From Candidatus Proelusimicrobium tauri (lineage in GTDB: Bacteria > Elusimicrobiota > Elusimicrobia > Elusimicrobiales > Elusimicrobiaceae), in the NCBI GenBank assembly GCA_002311025.1, contig DBYY01000009.1:361036-425035 (forward strand): a DNA stretch of 64,000 nt. The letters run 5' to 3'. The position numbers and the translations under genes are program-made. The notes beneath the pieces are model-generated. The model saw only the letters and a list, made by a program, of their open reading frames with translations, was not told where the DNA came from and did no database searches. Shown here in pieces: positions 40,710-49,395 of this stretch; position 1 is the first letter of the stretch; every line of letters begins with the position of its first letter.

Positions 40710-40715
40710 TATAAT
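40710..40715 (+). promoter_or_regulatory. uvrB -10 element, leaderless
   Basis: Consensus TATAAT, 6 nt before the uvrB ATG, with no Shine-Dalgarno and no clear -35. Confidence 0.5.
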
Positions 40716-40721
40716 TTATAT

Positions 40722-42743
40722 ATGGGAATATTTAAGTTAGTTTCGCCCTTTAAGGCAGCGGCCGACCAGCCAAAAGCAATAGAGCAAATCTCTCAAAACA
40801 TCTTAAACGGTGTAAAACAACAAACTTTGCTCGGTGTAACAGGTTCGGGCAAAACTTTTACTATGGCAGGCGTAATAGAAAAACTTGATAGACCTGTTTT
40901 AATAATGTCGCCAAACAAAGTTTTAGCGGCGCAACTTTACGGCGAGTTTAAGCAATTCTTTCCGGAAAACGCGGTAGAATATTTTATTTCTTACTATGAT
41001 TATTATCAGCCGGAAGCCTATATTCCCCAAACAGATTCTTATATAGAAAAAGACGCCTCTATCAATGATAATATTGAAAAACTCCGTCTTAAAGCAACCC
41101 ACTCTTTACTAACCAGAAAAGATACTATTGTTGTTGCGTCTGTTTCTTCAATTTACAATATCGGTTCGCCGGAAAGTTTTGAAAAATTAAGAATTTTCCT
41201 TCAAAAAGGCGCGAGTCTAAACCGCACCGTACTAACCAAACATTTAATTAAAATTTTATATGAAAGAAGTGAAATGGAGTTTATCCCAGGCACTTTTCGC
41301 TTGCGCGGTGCTTGTATAGATATCTTTCCGCCTTATAGCCAAACTGCTCTTAGAGTGGAAATAGAAAATAATACCATTAAATCTTTAAGCGAAATTCACG
41401 CTATTACAGGCCAAATAGTAAACGAGTTAAAAGATGTTTGGCTTTCACCTGCAAAGCAATTTGTTTCGGAAGATGATAAACTTCAAATTGCACTTGAAAG
41501 TATCCGGCAGGAAGCGCGCAAACAAGAGCAATTTTTTCTTTCTCAAAACAAACTTGTTGAAGCGCAAAGAATCAAGCAACGCACAAATTATGATCTTGAA
41601 CTTTTAGAGCAAACCGGCTTTTGTAGCGGTATAGAAAACTATTCGCGTCAACTGGAACTACGCGAAGCGGGCAGCCGCCCGAATTGTCTTTTAGATTATT
41701 TTAGAAGTTATAAAGATTTTACCGTTTTTGTTGATGAATCACACGTTGCTATTCCGCAAATCAGGGGTATGTTTAACGGCGATAGAGCGCGCAAACAAAT
41801 GCTTGTAGACTTTGGTTTTCGCTTACCTAGCGCGCTAGATAACCGCCCTTTAAAATTTGAAGAGTGGGAAAGTCTTATCCCCAATGTTGTTTTTGTGTCG
41901 GCTACTCCAGGTCCTTATGAGTTAAGCGTAAGCAAAAATAATATCGTTGAACAAATTATCCGTCCGACAGGTCTTGTTGACCCTCCTGTAACAGTTTTAA
42001 AAGCAGAAGGACAAATTGAAGATTTACTCAAGCGTATAAAAGCAAAAACCGCCGTCAAACAACGCAGTTTAGTTCTTGCTTTGACCAAAAAAACGGCAGA
42101 AGATTTATCAAGTTTCTTACTTGAAAAAGGTGTTAAAGCGCGCTATTTACACAGCAGTATTGAAGCCCTAGACAGAATAGAAATTTTAAGGCAGTTTTCC
42201 GCTGGAGAATTTGATGTTCTTGTCGGTATAAATCTTTTAAGGGAAGGTCTTGATATCCCGCAAGTCGGTTTAGTTGCTATTTTAGAAGCCGATAATGAAG
42301 GCTTTTTGAGAAATCAAACAACTCTTATTCAGATAGCAGGTCGTGCCGCTAGAAATGTAGAGGGGGAAGTTGTTTTATACGCCCAGCGCACCACACCCTC
42401 AATGAAGCAGGCCCTTTTGGAAATGGACCGCAGACGCACTTTACAACAGCAATATAATAAAGAGCATAATATAACCCCACGCACAATACAAAAAACACAA
42501 ATAAAAATGGCCGAGTTTGAAGAAATTTCAAAAGGCAGTGCCTTAAATGCTATTCATAGTGTGGAAGAGTCCTTGCCAAGTGCCAAAAACCTGCCGATGT
42601 TTATTAAAGATTTAGAAAATCAAATGAGAGAAGCAGCCGATAATCTTAACTTTGAACTCGCCGCTACTTTAAGAGATAAACTTTTTGAACTTAAAGATAT
42701 GATGGTCCAAAACAAAAAAACAAAAAAAGGAAAAAGAAAATGA
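40722..42743 (+). CDS. uvrB: Excinuclease ABC subunit B
   Basis: 673 residues, standard length. Helicase-like damage-verification subunit of nucleotide excision repair. P-loop GVTGSGKTFTM (38-48), the beta-hairpin region YYDYYQPEAYIP (91-102), VDESHVAIPQ, LREGLDIPQV and QIAGRAARN are present. The C-terminal UVR motif (NFELAATLRDKLFELK) that contacts UvrC is kept. I use the ATG at 40722. An in-frame start at 40608 would read through the tRNA gene and its terminator and is rejected. It overlaps birA by 4 nt. Confidence 0.96.
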   Translation: MGIFKLVSPFKAAADQPKAIEQISQNILNGVKQQTLLGVTGSGKTFTMAGVIEKLDRPVLIMSPNKVLAAQLYGEFKQFFPENAVEYFISYYDYYQPEAYIPQTDSYIEKDASINDNIEKLRLKATHSLLTRKDTIVVASVSSIYNIGSPESFEKLRIFLQKGASLNRTVLTKHLIKILYERSEMEFIPGTFRLRGACIDIFPPYSQTALRVEIENNTIKSLSEIHAITGQIVNELKDVWLSPAKQFVSEDDKLQIALESIRQEARKQEQFFLSQNKLVEAQRIKQRTNYDLELLEQTGFCSGIENYSRQLELREAGSRPNCLLDYFRSYKDFTVFVDESHVAIPQIRGMFNGDRARKQMLVDFGFRLPSALDNRPLKFEEWESLIPNVVFVSATPGPYELSVSKNNIVEQIIRPTGLVDPPVTVLKAEGQIEDLLKRIKAKTAVKQRSLVLALTKKTAEDLSSFLLEKGVKARYLHSSIEALDRIEILRQFSAGEFDVLVGINLLREGLDIPQVGLVAILEADNEGFLRNQTTLIQIAGRAARNVEGEVVLYAQRTTPSMKQALLEMDRRRTLQQQYNKEHNITPRTIQKTQIKMAEFEEISKGSALNAIHSVEESLPSAKNLPMFIKDLENQMREAADNLNFELAATLRDKLFELKDMMVQNKKTKKGKRK

Positions 42744-43306
42744 ATTTCAATTTTGAACTTACCCAAATAATTGAACTTGAAGAAGTTTCTTCAACCCAAG
42801 ATTTAGCAAAAGAATTAGCCAAAAAAGGCAATTTGTCAGGGAATATCGCTTTATGTGCCCAAACTCAAACGGCAGGACGCGGACGCTTTGAACATACATG
42901 GCAAAGTAATAAAGGCGGTTTTTATTTAAGTTTGCTTTTAAAACCGACAAAAACTACTTCTTCTATTGCGGATTTAAGCATAAAAACCGGCCAAGCCGCT
43001 GCCCTTGCTTTAGAAGATATGTATAACTTAAACACTTTTATTAAACTACCTAATGATGTTTTAGTTAGGACGGAAAACGGTAATAAAAAAATCTGCGGAG
43101 TTTTAATTGAAAGTGCCGTTTCCAGTGATAAACTTGAGTGGCTTATTGTTGGTGTCGGTGTTAATTTGAATAATAAAGTTGATAAAAATTTAAATGCCGT
43201 AACCGTCAAAGACTTAATAAAGAAGGAAGCGGATATCCTTGCTTTCAGGGAAACTTTTCTTAAATATTTTGCTGAAAAATATATAGAATGGCAACTTTCT
43301 AAATAA
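42740..43306 (+). CDS. birA: Minimal biotin-protein ligase (catalytic domain only)
   Basis: 188 residues. Joins biotin to biotin carboxyl carrier proteins through biotinyl-AMP. The segment STQDLAKELA, the GRGRFEHTW loop that holds biotinyl-AMP, and KLPNDVLV are conserved. There is no N-terminal helix-turn-helix, so it should not repress biotin genes. The usual C-terminal SH3-like domain also appears absent or very reduced. It is translationally coupled to uvrB by an ATGA overlap. Confidence 0.88.
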   Translation: MNFNFELTQIIELEEVSSTQDLAKELAKKGNLSGNIALCAQTQTAGRGRFEHTWQSNKGGFYLSLLLKPTKTTSSIADLSIKTGQAAALALEDMYNLNTFIKLPNDVLVRTENGNKKICGVLIESAVSSDKLEWLIVGVGVNLNNKVDKNLNAVTVKDLIKKEADILAFRETFLKYFAEKYIEWQLSK

Positions 43307-43336
43307 AAAACGCTCCGTTTTATAACGGAGCGTTTT
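43307..43336. terminator. Bidirectional terminator between birA and the receiver gene
   Basis: Stem CGCTCCGTT (43311-43319) with AACGGAGCG (43324-43332) flanked by A and T runs, serving both converging genes. Confidence 0.9.
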
Positions 43337-43355
43337 ATCTTTTTATAAAAACTAA

Positions 43356-43721
43356 TTAATCACCCATAATTTGTTTTACTTTTTCAAGTAAGGCCTTAGG
43401 GCTGAAAGGTTTAAAACAAACACCTTTTATCATCGGTTTACCCGTAAACATGTGTCCTGCTGCTTCTAAGGCGGAAAGAACAAGCACCGGTGTAGTATTT
43501 ATTTCTTCGTCTTTTTCCATAGCCTCAACAATGCTTTTTCCGTCCATACCGGGTAACATTAAATCAAGCATAATAAGGTGTGGCCTTATTTGTTTTATAG
43601 CGGCTAAAGCATCACGTCCGTTTTCGCAAACAGTAACCTCGTAGCCGGCTTTTGTTAATAGAATGTTAAGTAACTCTACTATATCTATATCATCTTCAAT
43701 TACTAATATGCGTTTTTTCAT
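43356..43721 (-). CDS. Stand-alone response-regulator receiver domain (CheY-like)
   Basis: 121 residues, one receiver domain only. Acidic pocket EDD near the start, phosphorylation Asp in LIMLDLMLPGMDG (about D53), Ser in VLVLSAL and the Lys of FKPFSP are all present, so phosphorylation is likely. There is no output domain, and no histidine kinase or chemotaxis gene lies nearby; the partner must be encoded elsewhere. It has an AAGGGG Shine-Dalgarno and is divergent from tilS. Confidence 0.9.
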   Translation of the reverse strand: MKKRILVIEDDIDIVELLNILLTKAGYEVTVCENGRDALAAIKQIRPHLIMLDLMLPGMDGKSIVEAMEKDEEINTTPVLVLSALEAAGHMFTGKPMIKGVCFKPFSPKALLEKVKQIMGD

Positions 43722-43734
43722 AATATATTTCCCC

Positions 43735-43763
43735 TTGCTAATCTTTTAATATTCTACTAAAAT
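43735..43763 (+). promoter_or_regulatory. tilS promoter
   Basis: TTGCTA (43735-43740), 17-nt spacer and TAAAAT (43758-43763). The ATG follows after 10 nt without a Shine-Dalgarno. The hexamers and spacing are identical to the dnaA promoter. Confidence 0.65.
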
Positions 43764-43773
43764 AAAAAGTAAT

Positions 43774-44499
43774 ATGAAAGACCCAAAATTTCAAGCGACG
43801 ATATGGCAAACTTTAATAAATTTTGCCAAAGAAAATAAATTTTTTAAACCAAAAGATAAAATTCTAGTTGGCTTATCAGGCGGAGCAGATTCTGTCGCTC
43901 TGCTTCATTTTGTTTGCCAACTTGCCAAAAAACAGCAGTTTTTTGTTTATGCCTGCCATGTAGACCATCAGTTAAGAGCAAATTCTAAACAGGATGCCAT
44001 TTTTGCTAAAGATTATGCCAAATCTTTAGGAGTAGAGTGTTTTGTTAAAAAAGTTAATGTCAAAACTCTTGCCAAAAAAGAAAAAAAGAGTCTTGAACAC
44101 GCCGCAAGAACTTTGCGTTATAAAGCATTTGAAGATGCAGCAAAAAAATTTAATTGTTCTAAAATTGCTCTTGCGCATCACGCAGATGATAATGCCGAAA
44201 CTTTCTTTTTAAATATTTTGCGTGGCACTAAAGCCAAAGGTTTATGCGGTATTCCCGTTATGCGTAAGGCCGGCAAAAGGCAAATTATCCGACCGTTTTT
44301 ATGTATAACGCGTGAACAGATAAAAAAATATTTAAAGCAATATGATTTGAAAAATGTAGAAGACGAAACGAACCGAGAAGATATTTACTTACGCAATTGG
44401 ATTCGTCTTAAATTACTGCCTCTTATGTTACAAAAACAACCCTTACTTAAAGAGCATATTTTGTCTATCACAAAAGAACTTTCTAATGAACTAAAGTAG
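43774..44499 (+). CDS. tilS: tRNA(Ile)-lysidine synthase, short form
   Basis: 241 residues. Converts C34 of the CAT-anticodon isoleucine tRNA to lysidine using ATP and lysine; an essential decoding step. The PP-loop is LVGLSGGADSVALL (31-44). ACHVDHQLR, LEHAARTLRYKAFEDAA, AHHADDNAETFFLNILRG and NEETNR-like EDETNREDIYLRNWIR follow. The C-terminal domains of the E. coli enzyme (432 residues) are missing, as in some compact homologues. The 3' end overlaps the converging membrane-protein gene by 17 nt. Confidence 0.92.
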   Translation: MKDPKFQATIWQTLINFAKENKFFKPKDKILVGLSGGADSVALLHFVCQLAKKQQFFVYACHVDHQLRANSKQDAIFAKDYAKSLGVECFVKKVNVKTLAKKEKKSLEHAARTLRYKAFEDAAKKFNCSKIALAHHADDNAETFFLNILRGTKAKGLCGIPVMRKAGKRQIIRPFLCITREQIKKYLKQYDLKNVEDETNREDIYLRNWIRLKLLPLMLQKQPLLKEHILSITKELSNELK

Positions 44500-45043
44500 C
44501 AATAAAACTTATCAAAAAGATAGTAAAACCGAAACTCGCTATAAAAGGTAAAGCAATAGAAAACATAAAAGCAAAAAGAGAAACGGCTTTTGAGGTTTCA
44601 AAAGTTTGCTTCATTGCCGATAAAACGGTATATATTTGCAAGAACAGTATAGCAAGTAAAAACAATGGCGTAAACAAGACTAGTTGCGCAAAAGCCTGCT
44701 TCATAAGAAAGCACGGTACAAGCAAAGTCAAAACTATTTGGGAAAGACCCAGCAATATAAATATACCTGACGCTTTACTTTTACAACCGATAAATTCCAA
44801 ACATAAATTTGTTAGTGCCGCTAAAATAAAATTAGCAATGATATTTACTATAAACCAAAAAATAAAAGTAGCAATAAAATTGCCTATGGAAGTCGGTTCT
44901 GCGGAGTTTAGTTTTATTGCGAAATAAACACTTATAACGCCTAATGCATAACCCAAAAAACCATAGGAAAATTTCTGTTCTTGGGCAACTTTTATTAAGC
45001 ACTCTTTTGGATTTTGGGCTAATTGATCAAAAAATGTTTTCAT
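44483..45043 (-). CDS. Multi-pass membrane protein, YIP1-like
   Basis: 186 residues with about five transmembrane helices (30-45, 53-80, 92-115, 118-140, 152-183). The start FFDQLAQNPKECLIKVAQEQKF resembles the beginning of Yip1-domain proteins, whose bacterial members lack a defined function. It lies 1 nt downstream of sppA and is probably co-transcribed with it. The 3' end overlaps tilS on the opposite strand, with no terminator in view. Confidence 0.55.
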   Translation of the reverse strand: MKTFFDQLAQNPKECLIKVAQEQKFSYGFLGYALGVISVYFAIKLNSAEPTSIGNFIATFIFWFIVNIIANFILAALTNLCLEFIGCKSKASGIFILLGLSQIVLTLLVPCFLMKQAFAQLVLFTPLFLLAILFLQIYTVLSAMKQTFETSKAVSLFAFMFSIALPFIASFGFTIFLISFIATLVH

Positions 45044-45044
45044 A

Positions 45045-46190
45045 TTAGTAAGTCCATAAATAAGAAACTTTCGGTGTGGAAATATCTTCTATTTTTGTAC
45101 TTAATTTGCTCTGAGCAGAACTAAAAATAGAACCTAATTCCGATATGGTATTTGAACCGATATTTTTTATTTTTATATCTTTTTCACCGGTTAATTGTTC
45201 AAGCACTTCTTTTGCTTTTTCCGTACCGCCTAGTTCATCAACAAATCCAAGCGCTTTTGCTTGACTGCCGGTCCAAACGCGGCCGTCGGCGTAAAGGCGC
45301 AACTTTTCTTCCGGTATATTTTTGCGGGAGTTTTTTACCGCATTAAAAAATTGCATATAGGTGTCGTTTATCATATCCTGTAAAAGTTGTTGTTCTTCTT
45401 CGGTCATTTCTCTATAAGGCGAACCGATATCTTTATGCTTTGCGGATTTTATGGGTTTTACGGTAATACCGAATCTATCAAGCAAAGGTGCTATATTCAT
45501 ACCTTGCATTATTACACCGATAGAGCCGGTAATAGTGCCGGGTTGAGCAACAATTTTATCTGCCGCTGTCGCGATATAATATCCGCCGCTTGCGGAAACA
45601 TCTCTAAACAAAGCGACAACAGGTTTTCCTTTTCCTTTAAAATATAAAATAGCGTTATAAATATCCTGAACGGAAGCAACCGTTCCGCCCGGTGAGTTTA
45701 TATCAAGTAAAAGAGAGTGAACATTTTTTTGTTCTGCCAATTCTCTTATTCTTGCGGCAATTACGCTGGCATTTTGGCTGGCATTCCAAGAACTAGAGTT
45801 TTGCGATTCTTGTATAACTCCGCGTATTTTTATTAAAGCAGTTGCGCTTTGACCGCTTTTTACGCCGTCTTTAAAACCTTTTGTGAAAGAAGAAACTATT
45901 CCCGTTTTGTTTTCCTGTTCAGGTTCTGCTTTTGTTGTAGGTCTAAAGATTATAAAAGCCGCACTTATAAAAGAAAGACTGAAAACACAAATTAAAAAGG
46001 TAATTAAAGTGTTTGTAAACAAATTGCTTTTAAAAGCAATTTTCTTTTCGCAAACAGGAGCAGTCTGTGCGGAAAAAGGTTCCGGTATAGGTTGTTCAAA
46101 GGGGCGTGCAGTGGGGTTTTGTTCAATAGATTCCGGATTGTTTTGGTTCTCTTGATTATCTTGATTATTTTGGTTATTAAAATCTTGCAT
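45045..46190 (-). CDS. sppA: Signal peptide peptidase SppA (S49 family)
   Basis: 381 residues. Digests leftover signal peptides in the inner membrane. A 50-residue N-terminal stretch is unusually rich in Asn and Gln, with Pro, followed by one membrane helix (about 58-82). The S49 core has LLDINSPGGTVAS (161-173), the nucleophile S201 in RDVSASGGYYIA and GSIGVIMQG. The KSAKHKDIGSPYR segment is in the region that supplies the Lys of the dyad. The single S49 domain makes it the short form. It has a GGAGG Shine-Dalgarno and is divergent from dapA. Confidence 0.92.
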   Translation of the reverse strand: MQDFNNQNNQDNQENQNNPESIEQNPTARPFEQPIPEPFSAQTAPVCEKKIAFKSNLFTNTLITFLICVFSLSFISAAFIIFRPTTKAEPEQENKTGIVSSFTKGFKDGVKSGQSATALIKIRGVIQESQNSSSWNASQNASVIAARIRELAEQKNVHSLLLDINSPGGTVASVQDIYNAILYFKGKGKPVVALFRDVSASGGYYIATAADKIVAQPGTITGSIGVIMQGMNIAPLLDRFGITVKPIKSAKHKDIGSPYREMTEEEQQLLQDMINDTYMQFFNAVKNSRKNIPEEKLRLYADGRVWTGSQAKALGFVDELGGTEKAKEVLEQLTGEKDIKIKNIGSNTISELGSIFSSAQSKLSTKIEDISTPKVSYLWTY

Positions 46191-46257
46191 AAAAATCCTC
46201 CTATCTTAATTATATCAATAAATGATACAATTATCTTGTAGGTATTGGGAGGTGTCT

Positions 46258-47142
46258 ATGTTCAAAGGTGTTTTTACGGCGCTTATTACGCCCTTTAAAG
46301 ATAACAAAATAGATTTCCACGCTTTAGAAGGTTTAATTGAAAAACAAATTATCGCAGGTGTCAGTGGTTTTGTTGTGCTTGGCACTACGGCGGAAACCCC
46401 TGCCCTAAATGAGCAGGAAAAAGAAGAAATAATAAAGTTTTGCACGGAAAGAATTAATAAAAAGGCAAAAGTTATTATCGGCACAGGCGCAAATAATACA
46501 CAAGTGATGCTTAAAAACAGCGAAGTCGCCTGCAAATATAATCCCGACGGACTTTTAATTGTTACTCCCTATTATAATAAACCTAATTTAAGCGGTATGA
46601 TAGCGCATTATACTCTTGCTTCCCAATTTAATAAACCGATAGTTTTATATCATATCCCCGGCAGAACGGGGCAAAAACTTTCAATTAAGTTTTTTGAAGA
46701 ACTCTTAAATAATGTTCCGCAAATTACGGCGGTAAAAGAATCTTGCTATGATATTACGCATTTGGTCGAAATGAGTGTTAAATTTACTCCTAAACGTCTT
46801 GAGTATATTTGCGGTAATGACGATTTATGGCCGGTCTTTTTAGGGCTTGGTTCCCGTGCGATTATTAGTGCGGCGGCAAATACTATGGCTCCACTTTTTG
46901 TTAAGGTGTATAATTTGTTTACCGAAGGTAAAACACAAGAAGCGATGTCTTTTTTCTCTCAAGGATATTCTTTAATAAAAGCAAATTATGCCGAAGTCAA
47001 TCCGACTTGCGCAAAATATCTTTTATCTCTAATGGGCCTTGCAAATGATGAAGTTCGTTTGCCTCTTGGTACTATCAGTGATGATAACAAAATTTTCTTA
47101 AAACATATTTACGAACAATCTTCAAAGGATATACTTTTATGA
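46258..47142 (+). CDS. dapA: 4-hydroxy-tetrahydrodipicolinate synthase
   Basis: 294 residues. Condenses pyruvate with aspartate semialdehyde, the first committed step to DAP and lysine. The Schiff-base lysine is K160 in ITAVKES. T43/T44 in LGTTAETPAL, Y106 in TPYYNKP, Y131 and R136 in LYHIPGRTG make up the active site. GTTAE replaces the commoner GTTGE. I chose the ATG at 46258 after the GGGAGG Shine-Dalgarno, not the in-frame ATG 12 codons upstream. It starts a tightly overlapping operon with lysC, asd and dapB. Confidence 0.95.
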   Translation: MFKGVFTALITPFKDNKIDFHALEGLIEKQIIAGVSGFVVLGTTAETPALNEQEKEEIIKFCTERINKKAKVIIGTGANNTQVMLKNSEVACKYNPDGLLIVTPYYNKPNLSGMIAHYTLASQFNKPIVLYHIPGRTGQKLSIKFFEELLNNVPQITAVKESCYDITHLVEMSVKFTPKRLEYICGNDDLWPVFLGLGSRAIISAAANTMAPLFVKVYNLFTEGKTQEAMSFFSQGYSLIKANYAEVNPTCAKYLLSLMGLANDEVRLPLGTISDDNKIFLKHIYEQSSKDILL

Positions 47143-47870
47143 AAAAACAAATTTGTGTTTTAAAATTCGGCGGAAACACTCTCGCCAATAAAGAAAAAAT
47201 TTTACTTGCCGTTAATCTTATCAAGCAACGCTGGCAGGAAGGTTTTTTACCTGTTATTGTGGCTTCAGCCAACGGTAATTTTACCGATATTCTTTTAGAT
47301 AATGCTTATTCTTTAAGTCCGGATCCAAATAAGCGCGAACTCGATATGCTTATTACGACAGGCGAAAGAATCAGCGTCGCTCTTTTATCTATCGCTTTAA
47401 ACGAGGCCGCCTTGCCTTCCGTTTCTTTAACAGGTTCGCAAATCGGGCTTATAACAACATCCACCCACGCAGGTGCGCAAATTGTGGAAATTAAGAGCGA
47501 CCGTCTTAAACGCGAACTTGAACAAGGGCATATCCCTATAATCGCAGGTTTTCAGGGTATAGGACAAAACAAAGAAATTACCACTTTAAAAAGAGGCGGC
47601 TCTGATGTTTCTGCCGTGTTTATCGCTTCGTTTTTAGGCGCAGACCACGTTGAAATGATTAAAGATGTTGACGGCGTTTACGATAAAGATCCCAACAAAA
47701 ATAAAGACGCACGCAAATTAAATCTTTTAGATTTTGATGTTATGTATAAACTTGCCCTTGAAGGCGCAAATGTTTTACACCCGGACGCAATAACTTTAGC
47801 CAAAGAAAAGGGCATTGAAATCAGAATAATTTATTATAAAACAGGTGTGGCAGGCACGATAATAAAATGA
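47139..47870 (+). CDS. lysC: Aspartokinase without ACT regulatory domains
   Basis: 243 residues. Phosphorylates aspartate at the head of the lysine/threonine pathway. Motifs CVLKFGGNTLA (start), TTGERISVALL, TTLKRGGSDVSAV and IKDVDGVYDKDPN are those of aspartokinase. It stops soon after NVLHPDAITLAKEKGIEIRI, so the ACT domains that bind lysine or threonine are absent. Feedback inhibition by the usual route is thus unlikely. It overlaps dapA and asd by 4 nt each. Confidence 0.88.
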   Translation: MKKQICVLKFGGNTLANKEKILLAVNLIKQRWQEGFLPVIVASANGNFTDILLDNAYSLSPDPNKRELDMLITTGERISVALLSIALNEAALPSVSLTGSQIGLITTSTHAGAQIVEIKSDRLKRELEQGHIPIIAGFQGIGQNKEITTLKRGGSDVSAVFIASFLGADHVEMIKDVDGVYDKDPNKNKDARKLNLLDFDVMYKLALEGANVLHPDAITLAKEKGIEIRIIYYKTGVAGTIIK

Positions 47871-48745
47871 TTAAAATAGCAATTTACGGAATAAACGGCC
47901 TTGTCGGTCGTTTGATGGAAGAACAATTAAAACACTTAAAAGAACCTTATGAACTTTTAAGAATCGGCAGTAAAGATGAACCGGTTAAAAGCGATATAGC
48001 AATACTTTGCACAGATGATGAAATCAGTTTTAATCTTGCGCAAGTTTTAAAAGATAAAACAAAATTTATTGTGGATATGTCGGCAAAATTTCGCCAATAT
48101 CCAAATGTTCCTTTAGTTATACCGGAAATCAACTCTCACGCCATAACCGCGCAAACGCAACTTATCGCAAGCCCTAATTGTACGACGACAGGTCTTGTAA
48201 TGGCGCTTAATCCTTTGAAGAAAAAATATACTCTTGAAGAAGTTTTCTTTTCTTCTTATCAAGCAATTAGCGGGGGTGGCAAAAAACTTTTGGAAGATTT
48301 TAAAAACCCCGATTCTTTATATCAGGCAAACTGTGTCCCGCAAATCGGTTCTATTAAAGAAAATTTGTGGACCAGTGAAGAACTTAAAGGTCTAAACGAA
48401 ACGCGTAAGATTTTGGAACTTCCCACAATAAAAGTACGCAGTCACTGTGTTAGAGTACCGGTGGAGGTTTCACACAGTTTATGCGTCTCACTTCGCACAA
48501 AAGAAGAGATTGATTTAAAGGAAATACCTTCTTTATTTGCAACGCAAAAAGGGCTTATTTACGACGGACAAATCCACACACCAAAAGAAGTCGCCGGCAA
48601 AGAAGAAGTTTTTGTCAGTCGTTTAAGATTAGATCCCGAAGACAAAAATTATATCCATTTTTGGATAACTTTTGATAATCTTTTAAAAGGTGCGGCGATG
48701 AACGGTCGTCAAATAGTCGGCTTTTTAATGGAGAAATTTTTATGA
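47867..48745 (+). CDS. asd: Aspartate-semialdehyde dehydrogenase
   Basis: 292 residues. NADPH-dependent reduction of aspartyl phosphate. The NADP loop is YGINGLVGR, the nucleophile C105 is in SPNCTTTGLV, and the base H203 is in RVPVEVSHS. YQAISGGG and DNLLKGAAMN are also conserved. It is somewhat shorter than the typical 330-370 residues. It overlaps lysC and dapB by 4 nt each, so all four enzymes are coupled. Confidence 0.93.
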   Translation: MIKIAIYGINGLVGRLMEEQLKHLKEPYELLRIGSKDEPVKSDIAILCTDDEISFNLAQVLKDKTKFIVDMSAKFRQYPNVPLVIPEINSHAITAQTQLIASPNCTTTGLVMALNPLKKKYTLEEVFFSSYQAISGGGKKLLEDFKNPDSLYQANCVPQIGSIKENLWTSEELKGLNETRKILELPTIKVRSHCVRVPVEVSHSLCVSLRTKEEIDLKEIPSLFATQKGLIYDGQIHTPKEVAGKEEVFVSRLRLDPEDKNYIHFWITFDNLLKGAAMNGRQIVGFLMEKFL

Positions 48746-49395
48746 TAAAAGTTTTCTTAAACGGAGCAAGCGGTAAAATGGGGCAATTAATTGCCAAAAA
48801 TATTGCTCTTTACGAAGATATGCAAATCGTCGGCAGAAAAGATAAAGGCGTTTTTGAAAAAGGTGAACATTTTGATATTGTAATTGATTTCAGTTTGCCC
48901 GAAGGTTCAAAAGAAGCCTTTCAGATTGCCAAACAAAATAAAGCCGCTTTTTTATGCGGAACGACAAATCTCTCTCAAGGGTTTATTGATGCTTTAAAAC
49001 AGGAAAAAGAAATACCGGTTTTTTACTCGGCAAATGTCAGTATAGGTGTTTATCTTTTCGGGCAGATTTTAAAAGAAGCGGCGCAGAAATTTCAGGGTTA
49101 TACTCTTGCTATGCACGAAGAACATCACGCACAAAAAAAAGACGCCCCCAGCGGAACCGCCAAAGCGTTGGCTTCTTTAATAGATTTTCCGCAGGAAAAA
49201 ATCACTTTTTTGCGCAAAGGCGAGTTGCCCGGAACGCATATTTTAAAAATAACTTCTTCTGTCGGTGATGAAGAAATTATTCTTAAACATAAGGCTTTAG
49301 ACCGCAACTTATTTGCCTCTTCCGCAGTTAAAATTGCAAGGTGGCTTGTAGGTCAAAAAGGCGGATTTTATACAATGGAGAATTTTGTAAAATGA
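48742..49395 (+). CDS. dapB: 4-hydroxy-tetrahydrodipicolinate reductase
   Basis: 217 residues, compact compared with the usual 240-273. The NAD(P) loop is GASGKMGQ, and the catalytic segment EEHHAQKKDAPSGTAKAL carries the active-site His and Lys. The AFLCGTT segment is also typical. It completes a four-gene DAP block. The next gene, a MurC-type ligase, starts within its stop codon as ATGA. Confidence 0.93.
   Translation: MIKVFLNGASGKMGQLIAKNIALYEDMQIVGRKDKGVFEKGEHFDIVIDFSLPEGSKEAFQIAKQNKAAFLCGTTNLSQGFIDALKQEKEIPVFYSANVSIGVYLFGQILKEAAQKFQGYTLAMHEEHHAQKKDAPSGTAKALASLIDFPQEKITFLRKGELPGTHILKITSSVGDEEIILKHKALDRNLFASSAVKIARWLVGQKGGFYTMENFVK

Noticed and set aside
40608..40721. In-frame upstream extension of uvrB
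   Set aside because: It reads through the tRNA-Gly gene and its terminator. The ATG at 40722 starts the normal UvrB N-terminus directly after a TATAAT box.
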